DNA of 64,000 nt from Cryptomeria japonica (lineage: Eukaryota; Streptophyta; Pinopsida; Cupressales; Cupressaceae). Under the pieces are notes generated by a model. That model saw nothing but the letters and a program-made list of their open reading frames with translations. It was not told the origin of the DNA and ran no database searches. The translations under genes and the position numbers were made by a program. Position 1 is the stretch's first letter. Each line of letters begins with the position of its first letter. This document shows positions 1 through 11,064 of this stretch, piece after piece. The DNA lies in NCBI RefSeq assembly GCF_030272615.1, contig NC_081414.1, forward strand, positions 764,505,413-764,569,412, written 5' to 3'.

Positions 1-303
1 CTTGTGTGGACATTAGAAAAGCAAAAACCAGATGAATCCCGCTATTGATATCAGCTTCCAAGTCATGATATGAAGGTGGATTCTTAATCCTCTTGAGGAA
101 CTTAGCTAGGTAAATATGACCTATCTTTGTATCCCTTATATGATCATTATTTGAGCTAACTGAAGAAGGCATGAAGACCGAATGGGGATCTTGCTTTTTG
201 AATTTCTTTGCCCTCTTGCTTGGAGAAGCTTCTATCATTTGTGTGATAATAACACTGAGAGATGAAAAACCATCAATATTATAATAAAACAATTGATCAA
301 TCT
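1..303 (-). pseudogene. Gag-like protein of unknown family, N-terminal part (runs off left edge)
   Basis: I do not recognise the family. The minus strand is open for about 100 codons and aligns residue by residue with the plus-strand frame at 6135-6430. Shared words are ASPSK, KFKKQDPH, PSSV, HIRDTKIGH and FLKRI. The translation here continues without a stop through SYHDLEADINSG and ends at the window edge in LMSTQ, the same MSTQ that follows in the right copy. This copy is therefore less damaged than the right one, which has stops just after FLKRIE. No membrane segment is visible. Two diverged copies keeping the same reading frame imply the family was coding. A function as capsid-like protein of a retroelement is inference only. 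Confidence 0.55.
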
Positions 304-359
304 TTTTTTTTTCATTTGAGTTGGACAAACTTCAAAAGATACATCTAACACCATTAGTG

Positions 360-1085
360 TTTCCAATAATTTTCATAGTAACTTGATAAATTGGGTTCAA
401 AAACCAATTTACGTGTGTATAATAAGTGAAATTCGAGTTATAAAAAGTCTAAATTTCACCTACAAAATATGTAGACAAAAGGTGTAATTTGGGTTCAGAA
501 ACTTAAATTACACTTAATAAAAATGTAATTGCAAAAAGGAAAGGTGTTGGTCAGGGTTATAGACCCATCAAACACCTTGGTGATACAACAAAAGTGGAGC
601 TACTTCAGTGGAGAGAGGGTCTACAAACCCACTTCACACTTGCCAAACAAAGGAATATTGGTGCTTAGTGGGGTTATAGACCTGCCAAACACCATGTTTG
701 GTGTATGACGAGCTGGTAGCCTCACCAAGCACCAAGTTGGGTATTACTTGTGAAAGTCAGTGAAAATGGCAGTGGTGGTCGATGGGGTCGCAAACCTGCA
801 CACACCACCAATAATGTGGTGCATGGCGAGCCTATGACCCCGCCCAACACCACAAGGGTTCTTTAATGCACATGAATAAAGGATGGTGGTGGTCAGGGAC
901 ACAGTCCCACCACACACTGCAATGTGGTGTGTGGCAGGCCTACGACCCTACCCAACACCACATGTCAAAAGTTCACAATGGTTAATATGTAGGGAAAGAA
1001 CAAGGTTCAAGGCAAGGTTGCAGACCCACCACGCACCACAATGTGGTGTGTGACAGGCTTACTGCCTCGCCCAACACCACATTGG
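360..1085. repeat. Array of imperfect palindromes (outer left)
   Basis: About a dozen consecutive 30-38 bp units, each an imperfect inverted repeat around a short core of the form GGGTT-N2-AACCC. The first units are AT-rich (for example 481-513). From 541 to 1085 the arms change to GGTG/CACC and GTGGTG/CACCAC words, for example 543-577, 826-861, 918-962 and 1041-1080. Units are separated by 10-40 bp of unrelated sequence. The arms differ between units but stay complementary within a unit. Confidence 0.7.
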
Positions 1086-1164
1086 GTATGACATAAACTG
1101 GTAATAAAAGGGATGTCACCTGAGACCCTTGGCCCACATGACACCTCAAATAAGTATCATATAT

Positions 1165-2409
1165 TGTTGGTCATTACTGCTGCTAGGATATGTTATTGTC
1201 ATTGATATCAACATATTCCTGTGATTTGCTTCGGTGACTACAAATTGGGAAGATTCTCTGATCTGGTTTGTAGTATTGGTTTGTTGATCACTATTTTGTA
1301 GAGGTTGATATTTCCTTCGATATATTCCAATGTGATCAGATCCGGTGCTGAGATTTTGGGATATTGTTTGGGTTGGTCTTGTGTATCTTCATTTTAGTTA
1401 GATCGTGATTTTGTGCTCCACAAGTTATCTTTCTTCATGGCAGTTGTTGATTGGTTGTGTTCTTGAGCTTTCAGACATTGACAAATGAAGATTTGAAAAG
1501 TGGTGCTGGTGCAGTTGTTCTCGATGATTATAACATGCTTGTTGGTGTTTCCTAGTCACGTCCTATTTTTTTTACGATCCTCATTGATCATTGTGCGAGT
1601 TTTTAGTGGTTTCTATCAACCAGTGGTGATTTGCGTGTTATGCGATATTTATGGTGGTGTAGCATGTTGCGGTTGATCTTGGAGTGATTTCTGGTGGAGT
1701 TGTGCATTTGGGAATTTGAATTAGGACCATGTTATACTATGTAAATCATCATATTGGTCTGGTGGTCGATCTTTGAATCGTGTGATGTAATTTTGTAATT
1801 GAGGGTTGAGGATTTAGTTGACCTTGTTATCAAGGTTGATGAATTGCATATATAGGTGATATAGTCATGTAGTCTGTGTGTCGATGTTGTGTCTGCATTA
1901 TCAGAGAGAGGTTTGTGTGAAAACAAGTTATTTATCCTTCGATGTTAAGTTTGTGGTGAGATTGGTGTTGTAGGGCAGACATCTGTGCTTAACCAGAATT
2001 GTAATTAGGCATTTGGAGATGCTATTCTTTCAGTTCATTTCTTCCGGATTATAGTTTGGATCTTATTGTAAGTCAGTGAGACTTCCTTGAGGGTTGTAGC
2101 CTTTCAGGCCATTATATTTGAGCAGTGAGCTCTAGGCAGTGTGCCTGAATGCATGTACATGAACCCTATTGTAATATTTTCACATATTACTGTAGAGTAT
2201 CATCTTATTGTGGGTAGGTTTCCATCGTGGTTTTTCCCTTAACTAGGTTTTCCATGTCAAAATCTTGGTGTTGTGTGTTGTGTTGTTAATTTTCTTATCT
2301 GTCTTATTGCTGCAGTTTATCAGATCTGTGTTTTGTGGTTAAGTTTGTTACTATAGTGAAGATTGATTCACACCCCCCTCTCAGTCTTCCCTCTTGGCTA
2401 CTATTAACA
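1165..2409 (+). mobile_element. Solo Copia-type LTR
   Basis: The stretch starts TGTTGGTCATT and ends CTATTAACA. Near its end it has the signature shared by the Copia LTRs in this window: a GTGGTTTTTCCC block at about 2230, a TTTTCCATGTCAAAATCTTGG block at about 2250, and CACCCCCCTCTCAG at 2370-2383. No primer-binding site follows it and no coding internal region adjoins it, so it looks like a lone LTR. I cannot find a clean 5-bp target duplication (flanks TATAT and ATAAG), so one edge may be altered by later rearrangement. It splits the left arm of the inverted duplication. Confidence 0.6.
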
Positions 2410-2615
2410 ATAAGATTTCATTTGGCTCAATGATCCCATGCGACATCACTGAGTTTATTCAAATAAAAGAAAGCATTCAAAATTTAAAAACAAAGGTTTC
2501 TAAACCCAAAAGAAAAACCAAGAAGAAAAATACATACATGGATAGGAATTTGCTAAAATCTTTTCTCTCCCAGCTTCAAGTAGGTAAAAACGAATTGAAT
2601 GAGAAATTGAAATAA
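2410..2615 (+). CDS. Short lysine-rich open frame, unrecognised
   Basis: An open frame that continues out of the end of the preceding LTR and reads through about 68 codons to a stop at 2615. It is rich in lysine, with the basic run KPKRKTKKK in its middle and a helical, leucine-containing end (LLKSFLSQLQVG). No initiator exists outside the LTR, and I see no homologous segment in the right arm. It may be chance coding in AT-rich DNA or a fragment of a longer gene. Function unknown. Confidence 0.2.
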
Positions 2616-2700
2616 CCAAATAAAGCTTTAAAACCAAAGGAAAAGACTCCTATTAGAAATTATTAAATGAGTAATTAATAACTCTTTGTGTAATAAATAT

Positions 2701-2880
2701 GTGCAAATCAGGTTTGTAAACCTGATTTGCACCTATGAGGTGTAAATCGGGTTTACCTGCCCGATTTGCACCTAAAGGGCAAAACTAAACAAAAAGAGAT
2801 GTAAATCGGGTTTGTAAACCCAATTTGCGCCTAAAGAGTAAAATTGTTGTAAATTGGGTTTACAAACTTGATTTGCACCA
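2701..2880. repeat. Array of four near-perfect palindromes (inner left)
   Basis: Four units at 2701-2732, 2739-2772, about 2800-2833 and about 2848-2880. The first has two perfect 15-bp arms (GTGCAAATCAGGTTT and its complement) around a 2-bp centre. The others keep the same plan with substitutions. The matching inner array of the right arm lies at 4888-4985. Confidence 0.8.
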
Positions 2881-3042
2881 AAACTTCACACTTAAGTAAA
2901 AAAGAAAAGTCAAGGGGGAAAAAATGTACTTACGACGATGACGTAACGTCTCAGAAAGCGTGAATAGAGCATCAACATCACAAATGGGCAAAAAATTTGT
3001 GGGGTACCCTTAGATTCTCATAATACAAAAATCGAGGAAAAC

Positions 3043-4200
3043 AAGCCCTAACCATAATTAAACCCTAACCATAGTTGAACCCTAACTTCGATTAACTATA
3101 ACATTAACCCTAACTCAAAAATTTCCCCCTAATTGAACCTCAACCCCAACCTAATATTAACCATAACCCAATTGTGCTTGAACCATAATGCTAATTAAAT
3201 TATAACTCAAACTTTATTTGAACCCTGATCATAACCCCAAGATTTATCCTATAATAGCAACCTTTCAAATCATAACTTAACATTAACCTTAAACCTAACA
3301 TAACCTAACCTTAACCCTAACCATAATCTAAATTGAACCTTTATGATAACCTAGAACCCTAAAATTAACCCTAACCATTATTAAACCCCATCTTGAACAT
3401 GAACCCTAACCCCAAGGAAACCTTAACCCTAAACCCAACCCAACCTTGACCCTATTCCCAATCTAAATCTAATCGAATCTTTATGCCAACATAACCCATA
3501 ACCCTAATTAGACCTCAACCTTAACCTTAATACCAAGCTTTGATATAAAACCCTAACCCTAGCACCATGCTTTATCCTTAAACCCTAATGCTATTTGAAT
3601 ATTAATACTAACTCTAACCCTAATTTAATTATAATACTAACCTTAATCCTAATTTAACCCTAGCCCTGACTGTAACACTAATTGTAATTGAACCTCAACC
3701 CTTACCCCAAGCATTATCCTAGAATTATAATCCTAATTGTAAACTAACCTTCACCCTAAACATAATCTCACCATAATTAAAACCTAACTATTACGTAAAC
3801 CTAAACTTAACTCTAACCCTAACTCCAACTTGAACCCTAATCTAACCATAATTAAATTTTAACCCTAAACCACAACCCTAACCCTAATTATATTCTAGTC
3901 CAAACCCTAGCCTTAATTGAACTCTTATCTTAATTTAACCCTAACCTTAATGTAATTGACTCATAACCCTAATTGAACTCTAATACTAACCCTAAACATA
4001 ATTAAACCCTTACCATATTCAAACCCTAACTTTAATTAACTCTAGCCCCAACCCTAACTCAAAGAGTTCCCTCTAAATGAAACCCAACCCTAATCTAATG
4101 TTAACCCTAACACTAATTGTACTTGAACCATAATGCTAATTAAACTATAATGAAACATATTTAAACCCTAACCATAATTTAACCATACCCGTAAATTAAA
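3043..4200 (+). repeat. Degenerate telomere-like tract (CCCTAA-rich)
   Basis: About 1.15 kb in which AACCCTAA and close variants recur every 6-20 bp on the plus strand, separated by AT-rich spacers such as ATAATTGAA. All motifs point the same way: CCCTAA reads on plus only. The plant telomere unit is CCCTAAA; here both CCCTAA and CCCTAAC spacing occur and the array is heavily mutated, as in old interstitial telomeric repeats. It sits at the centre of the inverted duplication. Confidence 0.75.
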
Positions 4201-4709
4201 CAATTAAGGTTGAAATAGAGTTAAAGTTATAATGCTATTCTTATTTTTGATAGGTAAAATTTATAATATTATATTAATAATAATAAAAATTACAATATCT
4301 TTTACAAAATTGTGTTTCAAATCCCATTCACCAAAAACAACACCATTTCTATAGTATATGTTACAACCATGCATCCACTCTATCCTAGCATACTACATAT
4401 GAAATTTCTGCTAAATCACAAATAAGAATTTTTTACTATACTAGTCATGTCTATATGGATTAGATTCGTCCATGGTCAACACGATATACAATTCCACTTG
4501 TAAAACCACCCATTTATCTGTAGAGACATAGGAAGGACCTCTTAGTAGTTAGAGGATTCACCCTCAGGCATTCCCTTGTTGACCCAATAGTCTTCCTTTC
4601 TAAAATATTGTTTCTTCTTTCCCTTCTTTAGGTCATTGCCTTCTTGATCCTATAGTTCCACCTCTCTGTTCCTCAAGTATTGTTTGAAATTTCTCCATCC
4701 ATCAAGAGT
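4201..4709. other. AT-rich spacer, nothing recognised
   Basis: Between the telomere-like tract and the right arm. It holds an ATTAATAATAATAA run near 4270 and no open frame, repeat terminus or motif that I can identify. It has no counterpart on the left side, so the inverted duplication is asymmetric here. Confidence 0.5.
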
Positions 4710-4887
4710 GTTATCCTTGATTTTTTCATTGAAAAAATCTAAGGGTACCCCCATAGTTTTTTACCCATATGTGGTTTCGATGCTCTATGCATGCTTTACG
4801 AGACGTCTTGTCATCACAAGCATATTTTTTCCCTTGACTTTTCTTTTTCTCTTAAGTGAGAAATTTTGGTGCACCAAGTATGCCCTT

Positions 4888-4985
4888 TAGGTGCAATCGG
4901 GTTTGCAAACCCGATTTACATCTCATTTGGCTTGTTTAGCTCCTCTAGGTGCAAATCGGGTTTACAAACCTGATTTGCATGTATT
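4888..4985. repeat. Inner right palindrome array
   Basis: Two units, about 4890-4923 and 4951-4983, each with arms of the GTGCAAATCGGGTTT type around a GC or AC centre. They correspond to units in the inner left array read on the other strand. Confidence 0.75.
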
Positions 4986-5379
4986 TATCAGACTTGATTT
5001 ACTTAATGCTTATTTGTGGTTTCATTTAGGAATCTATCTCTTTGATTATATCTTTTCTTCCTCCATTATTTTACTTCATTTTTCATTTCACATTATGGAG
5101 GGCATAGAGGAGGATTTGTTATCTCAAGATATCCTGTTTTTCTTGGGTAAGTTTGTTTTCCTTACTTTAGGGTTTTGAAACCTTTTAGTTTCAAATGATT
5201 ATCAGATCATAATGTTTTGCAAATCACATGACCATGGCGTCACTCGGATTTACTATCTCAAACAACACCACATCTTGTGATGTCATTCGAGTCAACAAAC
5301 CCTAGCAACTTTTCATGCGTCCTTTACATCATTATCTTTTATCAAAGGTATTGGCAAGTTGAGAAATCTGCCAAATGGG

Positions 5380-6012
5380 TTTACCACCCCGAGCCACAAT
5401 TATTTTATATGCTTCGCATCACATTTCTTTTTATTGCATGTGTGTGGCGAGGCCACCACATACCATACAACATGGTTTGTGATGGGTCGACAACCCCTTC
5501 ACACACCATCATTTTTCCTTCCTTTTGCTATCATACCAATGTGGTGTTGGTCGGGGCCGTAGGCCCACCACGCACCACATTGTGGTGTGTTGCAGGTTTG
5601 AAACCCCGATCACCAGCACCACTATCATTTACTATCGTGAGTCACAAACATGGTGTTTGGCAATTTTATAACCCCGCCAAGCACCGATGCACTTCCATGT
5701 TCTCAGGTGTGTGGCAAGGTGAGAAACCCACCCTCCACCAAAATGATGTCTTCTTCCATGGTGTAAGGTGGGGTTAGAAAATCGCCTGACACCATTTTGA
5801 ATATTCAACTAAGGTTTGTGGTGGGTTTATAACCCTACCATGCACCTCTTTTGTATTTTCTCTTTTTGATGTGTAATTCAGGTTTCTAAACCCGAATTAC
5901 ACCTTTGTTTTGTTCTTCCCAAGTGCAATTCGGGTTTAGAAACCTGAATTACACCCTGATCCACAAATTTTTTTAAGTGAATTTTATTAAGCTTATAAAC
6001 TTGAAATTCACT
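5380..6012. repeat. Outer right palindrome array
   Basis: A run of GTGGTG/CACCAC-type hairpin units (about 5380-5850, for example 5542-5577 and 5580-5622), followed by three AT-type units at 5871-5902, 5923-5954 and about 5973-6010. The order (GC-type near the centre, AT-type outward) mirrors 360-1085. Open frames that cross this array are by-products of the repeats. Confidence 0.75.
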
Positions 6013-6134
6013 TATTACACACACATAAATTAAGATTTCACGCGCAATTTATTTTTGAGATTTCAAGATTTCAAGAGGGTTTTGGAAACCCTAAGGACCT
6101 AATTGTATCATTTTCTGAAGACTGTTCAAATCAG

Positions 6135-9100
6135 ATGAATGAAATGATTGATCAAATGTATCATTGTAATACTGATGATTTTTCTTTTCTCAATGTTATT
6201 ATCATATCAATGACAAAAGCTTCTCCAAGTAAAAAGGCCATGAAGTTCAAGAAACAGGATCCCCATCTGGTCTTTCGACCTTCTTCAGTCACATCCAATA
6301 TTAATCATATTAGAGATACGAAAATAGGTCATGTGGACCTATTTGAATTTCTAAAGAGGATTGAGTAGTCTTCTTCCTACCATCAGATGTAATCTATCAT
6401 CAATAGTAGTATCCCATGTCTACTCAAGATCCCAAGTTCATGATGGCCGTTGCAAATCATTTTGATCCAGTTAGTAGAAGTGTGAAGGATGAAACTCGAA
6501 AGAAATTGATCAGGCTTGATGAAGAAGCGTGAAGGATGAAACTGGAAAGAAATTCATTAGGCTTGATGAAACTTGGAAGCATGAAGGATGAAACTGGAAA
6601 TAAATTGATCAAGCTTGATGAAACTTGGTAGCGACTTTCCCCATGTCTACTCAAGATCTTGAGTTTGTGATGGCAGGTGCAAATCATTTTGATCCAGTTA
6701 GTAGAAACATGAAGGATGTAACTAGAAAGAAATTGATCAGGCTTGATGAAACTTGGTAGCAACTTTCCCCATGTCTACTCAAGATCCTGAGTTCGTGATG
6801 GTAGTTGCGAATCATTTTGATCCAGTTAGTAGAAGTGTGAAGGATGAAACTGGAAAGAAATTGATCAAGCTTGATGAATAATTCTTTGATTCTATCTTCA
6901 AATATCCTAGTATTGAGAAGTAATCTAATATTACAATAAAATCATCTATAGCTTATTTTGATAGAAATTCTGACAAGTACATAAAGAACATGAATGATAT
7001 TTGGTTGAAAACCTTGAGACCTACCATTGTAAGATGGTCAAAAACTCTTCCCAAATGTGATTTCATTGAAGTCAATGATTTGATAACTCTCTTAAGCAGG
7101 GTGAAGGGTCTTTCCACCTCCAACACCTTCTATAAATGGATGTATCAATACATTCATGTGATCAAGAAAAATAAAGAGAATATATTTTGGGGAAAACAAA
7201 TTAGTGACGCCATTTGTGAATAACTCAACAAGGTACCTACCACACTCAAGTTCTACATGACTTCATACTTGGTGTATGATGCAACTTCAATGAGGCATTT
7301 TCTTGGATTGTCCATAACTGGTGATAGGAGGCAGATTGAGTTACATAAATTATACTAATCCCAGTTGTTTTTTCAGAATAGTCATAGTCATTTTCAGAGA
7401 GTAAATGATGCATTCTTCGGTTATTATATGGTTATGCTCAATAAGGACTTGTATAATAAGTGAGTATTTGATCATGCTTGGAAGGTAATAAACTAATATG
7501 GATGCTTGTTCCTACAATTCCCAAACTTCACATACCTCAGGGTTGGTTATTTCGCTAGTGAGCCTTTCATGTTCCTTAGGTACCCTTGTGATAAAATTGT
7601 AGTGATGGAGCTAGCTCATCAAATGAATGCAGTACACGAGGCCCAATTAGGTTCTCATAAAGCAGGTTTGAATTTCTCTCTTACCATTGGTAGATATTCC
7701 ATCAAATCCATCTACAAAGATAGATCAATGGAAGAGGAGATGAGAAGAGTTACCATGATGTTCTTCAAAGCCAGGAAGGACTTTGATTACAGAGGGATGA
7801 GAAATAAGCTAAAGAAGGCATATGTTTATGTGCACCGAATTGAAGATGTTTGGGCTGATTGCGAGTTTGAGCATTATGTAAGAAAACTTGACTATTTTTT
7901 TAACAGTTGAGCAAATTGAAAACTTTGGTCTTGCTGATGTTCCCAATGATCTTGAGGAAGATGGGGACATCCTAGATCCTATGTATGAAAAGAACAAAGT
8001 TTCTTCTACTCCTTTTTCTCTCATTCAATGGTCGTAAAAGGAATGTACTTCTATTACAAAGCAGTTTCAAAGTACTCTTATGAATACCAATGTTTGGTTC
8101 ACTCTGCATGGTGTTCCATTAAAACCATTCTCTTTTAGTTTTAATGATGACATTGTTGGCCCAATGGGAAAAAGATAAAAAATTAGAACCAAGAACAAAC
8201 AGGATCCGACAACTCCAGCCAAGGCTCCTAAACTAAAATTCATAGTTGGAACTAAGAAAGGGAAATCTCAAGGATAACCTTCAAGTTCTAATGTTCATGA
8301 GACACAAGAGTCAAAGGTACCAAATGAACAAGTGGAAGGTGAGCATCTTGATGAAGAGCCAATTGATGTTGATCAATTGGAAGAAGGGAAAGAATAAGGT
8401 GATCAAGAACATGTTGAATTTAATGAAGAAGAATTACTATAAGCAGATAAGTCCTTATCCCAGGTACCTCGTTCTTCATCTACATTATAGGCTCCTATTT
8501 CTACATTTGAGTCAGAACCTCCAGTGGTCACTTGTATTTTTGCTTCAAATATTATCCATGTATCTTCCACTAGTGCTAGTGAGTATGCTCTAGATACACC
8601 TCAAGACAACTTTGAGAATGTCTTCTCATCTTTTCCCATGTTGTCTAAAGTGTTTATCACCATGATGGATGATTTTGATAAATTCATGAATGAGTCAGCT
8701 CCTAGATCTAACGAATCATCTCTTGAAAATCCTTTTCATGTTGTCACAATGACATCACCTATAGTAATCACCATCGTTTAGGATTCTATCAATCCCTCTC
8801 AAGATGTGGTAACAGGTGAGGATGATGATTCAACTTTATCACCTTGGTTGTTTTCCAATGTACCAAAGAGAAAGTAGCAAGCAGTTTCTCTTGAAGATTT
8901 TTTTTTTCAGTCAACTTGTTTTTGTCAAGCCCAAAACTACCAAGAGGGATAAAACTCTATCAAGGGTTAAAGCTGACAAAGGAAGGAACAAGTATGCTCA
9001 AGTTGTTGTACCTCCTCCAAACATAGATATTGATAAAATCCAGGAGTTAGATTATGTGATTCACAAGATTGAGCTAGGAAAGAAAACTCATGATTCTATG

Positions 9101-9997
9101 GCGCAAGATGCCCAGTCAGCTTTGGAAGCCCTAGTCTCCAGATATGATGAAGATAAGGCCAAGAAAGATTAACTCAAGGGAAAATTTGAGCAACTCACCT
9201 CAATTATGGTCAAGGTTTATCTAAGTCCTCAGAGGCTATTGAACCAATAATATCATCTTTAGATGAAAAGGTTGTCAAAAGGGTTGAACAGGTAGCATCG
9301 TGTAACAGAGTTGTAGGAGAATGGATGAATCATATGTTGAGCCAAGGCACATGACTCATAAGCTCAACATGCACCATTATCAGCAACCTTGATGCTGTAA
9401 GGACAAATGTAGATGACACCATTGAGATTTTCTCTTAGGAACTTGAAGCACAAGAAAGGGATCTGAAGCCTTGTTAAAATTGGAAGATTACGATTCAGAT
9501 GATCTCATGCAAAATGGTGTTATCCCTTCATGACGCATGTACATTGGACAAAGAGAGGCCTTAGAACACCGAATGAATATCCTAGAGTGCCTAGTCAAGG
9601 GCAAAACTCAAATAGAATGTACAGATAAGAAGAAAGAGATTGTTGCAAAAATCTTGAGATTCCATGTGATTTCCATGATGAGAATGAAAAGGTGCTTGAT
9701 GTAGATGAATTAATCAAACAATTTAGCTTGCTCATGACTATCAAAGTTAACAAGGAGGATTTCTCTTTTTCCTCAATTGACAGGTTACTGGATCTTCAGT
9801 TCATCTTAGATTTTCTAGATTCACTTCTGAAGAAACATAAGAAATGTTGCACTAACTTAGAAGATTCCATCACAAGGGTCAAGGTCATCACTGGCATCAC
9901 TCAGGGACCAGATGGAGTGCAAATGAAGAATGCTTTGCAGAAGTTTGAGGAATTCCAGAAGCGAGATTCACTTCATGTTTTTTCCAGTGGCATTTGA
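6135..9997 (+). pseudogene. Broken gag-like gene of unknown family
   Basis: A single plus-strand gene of roughly 1,200 codons, broken by stops and frameshifts, can be followed in pieces: 6135-6368, a repeated segment 6416-6880, 6990-7223, about 7226-7355, 7506-7910, 8524-8781, 8816-9172 and 9692-9997. The best-preserved part (7506-7910) reads FTYLRVGYF, then RYPCDKIVVMELAHQM, then a basic helical stretch ending in VWADCEFEHYV. The C-terminal third is charged and helical and may form coiled coil (RYDEDKAKKD; LQKFEEFQKRD). I see no zinc knuckle, protease, reverse transcriptase or integrase. Its N-terminus matches the minus-strand copy at 1-303. It was probably the single protein of a non-autonomous retroelement, or an unrelated repeated plant gene; I cannot name it. 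Confidence 0.5.
6416..6880 (+). repeat. In-gene tandem duplication (MSTQDPEF unit)
   Basis: The segment beginning CATGTCTACTCAAGATC occurs three times (about 6416, 6640, 6768). Each copy is followed by a KDETGKKLIKLDE-coding block, and the first copy holds two further partial duplicates of that block. The third copy leads into the rest of the gene. The repeats disturb the frame. Confidence 0.75.
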
Positions 9998-10000
9998 TTA

Positions 10001-11064
10001 TGTCAATCGACACCTCAAGTGTCATTTTGTAGTTGCTCATGTGCACCTGTTGAGTGCATAAGTCCTAAGTCAAATTGAACTCTTCTTTTGAATTAGAATT
10101 AGAATTAGTTATAATTTCCCATTTTCATGTTGCGCCCCTCTTCTATATATATGAGGGTTATTTTTGTAATAAGGGATCTTTTTCCATCTTTTTTTATGCA
10201 ACAAAACTCTACCCAAGTGAAGAGAAATTTGAGACTTTATGTTCTTTTTTGTAATTTTGCAATTTAATCAAAGAAAGAGAGAAGCTTGGCATTCAAACTT
10301 TGTTTTGAGTATAATATTTTATGTGATATAAGTGTTCTTATGCCATTGGTATCATATATTATTGAATGATTAAAGTTGGATATAGTTCTTTGTGCTAGAA
10401 TTTTTTTTTTTAGTTTTGCAAGTAATCTTTGAGTTACTTTGAAATTTGAAGAATTGGAAATTGGTTGAGAGAAGGTTTGTTTAAGTCTTTGAGCTTCTAC
10501 AAGTTATCTCTAGAATTTGTAATGAAAAGGTAAGAAGTAAAGTCTTTGTTCTATGCGGAATATCTGGTTAGAGTATAATATCTTTCAATATATTTGTGAG
10601 TCTTTGAGATGACAATATATTTGGGTTACAATGGTTGATAGGAGTCTTAGTACATAGAAAGAATATTTGAGTTTTTAGATGTGCAGATTCTCATCCCTAG
10701 GTCATTTCTAGAAAAAAAGAAGTAACAAAAGACTTTGTTCTTTCACTGACACTTTACTTTCCAGGTAGATTATTTTACTACTACTGCAAGTTTTCAAGTT
10801 ATTTAAGTTAACGAAAAATCTATTCTTAAAAGAGAATTGGATGTAACTATTTTCAAAATAAGAGAGCTAAGTTGTTAATGTATCTTGGATTAGTGTAAAG
10901 TTAGTAGGTAGGTGAAATAGAAAGTAATTGTAGTAGAAAGGTGAGCCTTCCCTTATAATTAGGAGGGGTTATATATCTTTCCTTCTAAGAGATATCATCA
11001 TGTGTGCTATCGTGAAACACACATTTTGTGAACCCTCATTAGTTTACAAAATTTTCACCCAACA
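10001..11064 (+). mobile_element. Possible LTR or 3' regulatory region of the gag-like element
   Basis: Directly after the gag-like stop, the sequence begins TGTCAATCGACACC and about 1.06 kb later ends TTTTCACCCAACA. A TATA-like box (TATATATATGAGGG, about 10143) is followed by a T-rich leader. These are the expected parts of an LTR with TG...CA ends. There is no convincing polypurine tract before it and the flanks (GATTA, AAGAG) do not match. No second copy is in the window, so the call is tentative. Confidence 0.3.

Larger units (their letters stand above)
1..3040 (-). repeat. Left arm of a large inverted duplication
   Basis: Read on the minus strand, this stretch repeats in order what the plus strand shows from 4710 to about 6430: a unique leader containing CTAAGGGTACCCC, a short AT-type palindrome array, a GTGGTG-type palindrome array, a second AT-type array, and the start of a gag-like gene. 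Shared landmarks pair 2740-3030 with 4735-4985, 540-1085 with 5440-5860, and 1-303 with 6135-6430. The arm is interrupted by a Copia-type LTR at 1165-2409. The stretch 2410-2650 has no obvious partner in the right arm. Similarity is patchy at the DNA level but the order and orientation are clear. Confidence 0.75.
4710..6430 (+). repeat. Right arm of the large inverted duplication
   Basis: Plus-strand counterpart of 1-3040. Going outward it shows the CTAAGGGTACCCC leader (4739-4752), the GAGACGTC and CCCTTGACTTTTC words (4798-4850), the inner palindromes (4888-4985), the GTGGTG palindromes (5380-5850), the outer AT palindromes (5871-6012) and the gag-like gene start (6135). The segment 5000-5270 has no clear partner on the left. 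Without the LTR inserted in the left arm, the two arms would be of roughly similar length. Confidence 0.75.

Noticed and set aside
360-1085. Regularly spaced palindromes resembling a CRISPR array
   Set aside because: The units are not identical repeats, the spacers are not uniform, and the setting is a plant retrotransposon landscape with no cas genes.
5277-5777. 166-codon plus-strand open frame as a gene
   Set aside because: It runs through the GTGGTG palindrome array; its composition follows the repeats and the mirrored left array has no matching frame.
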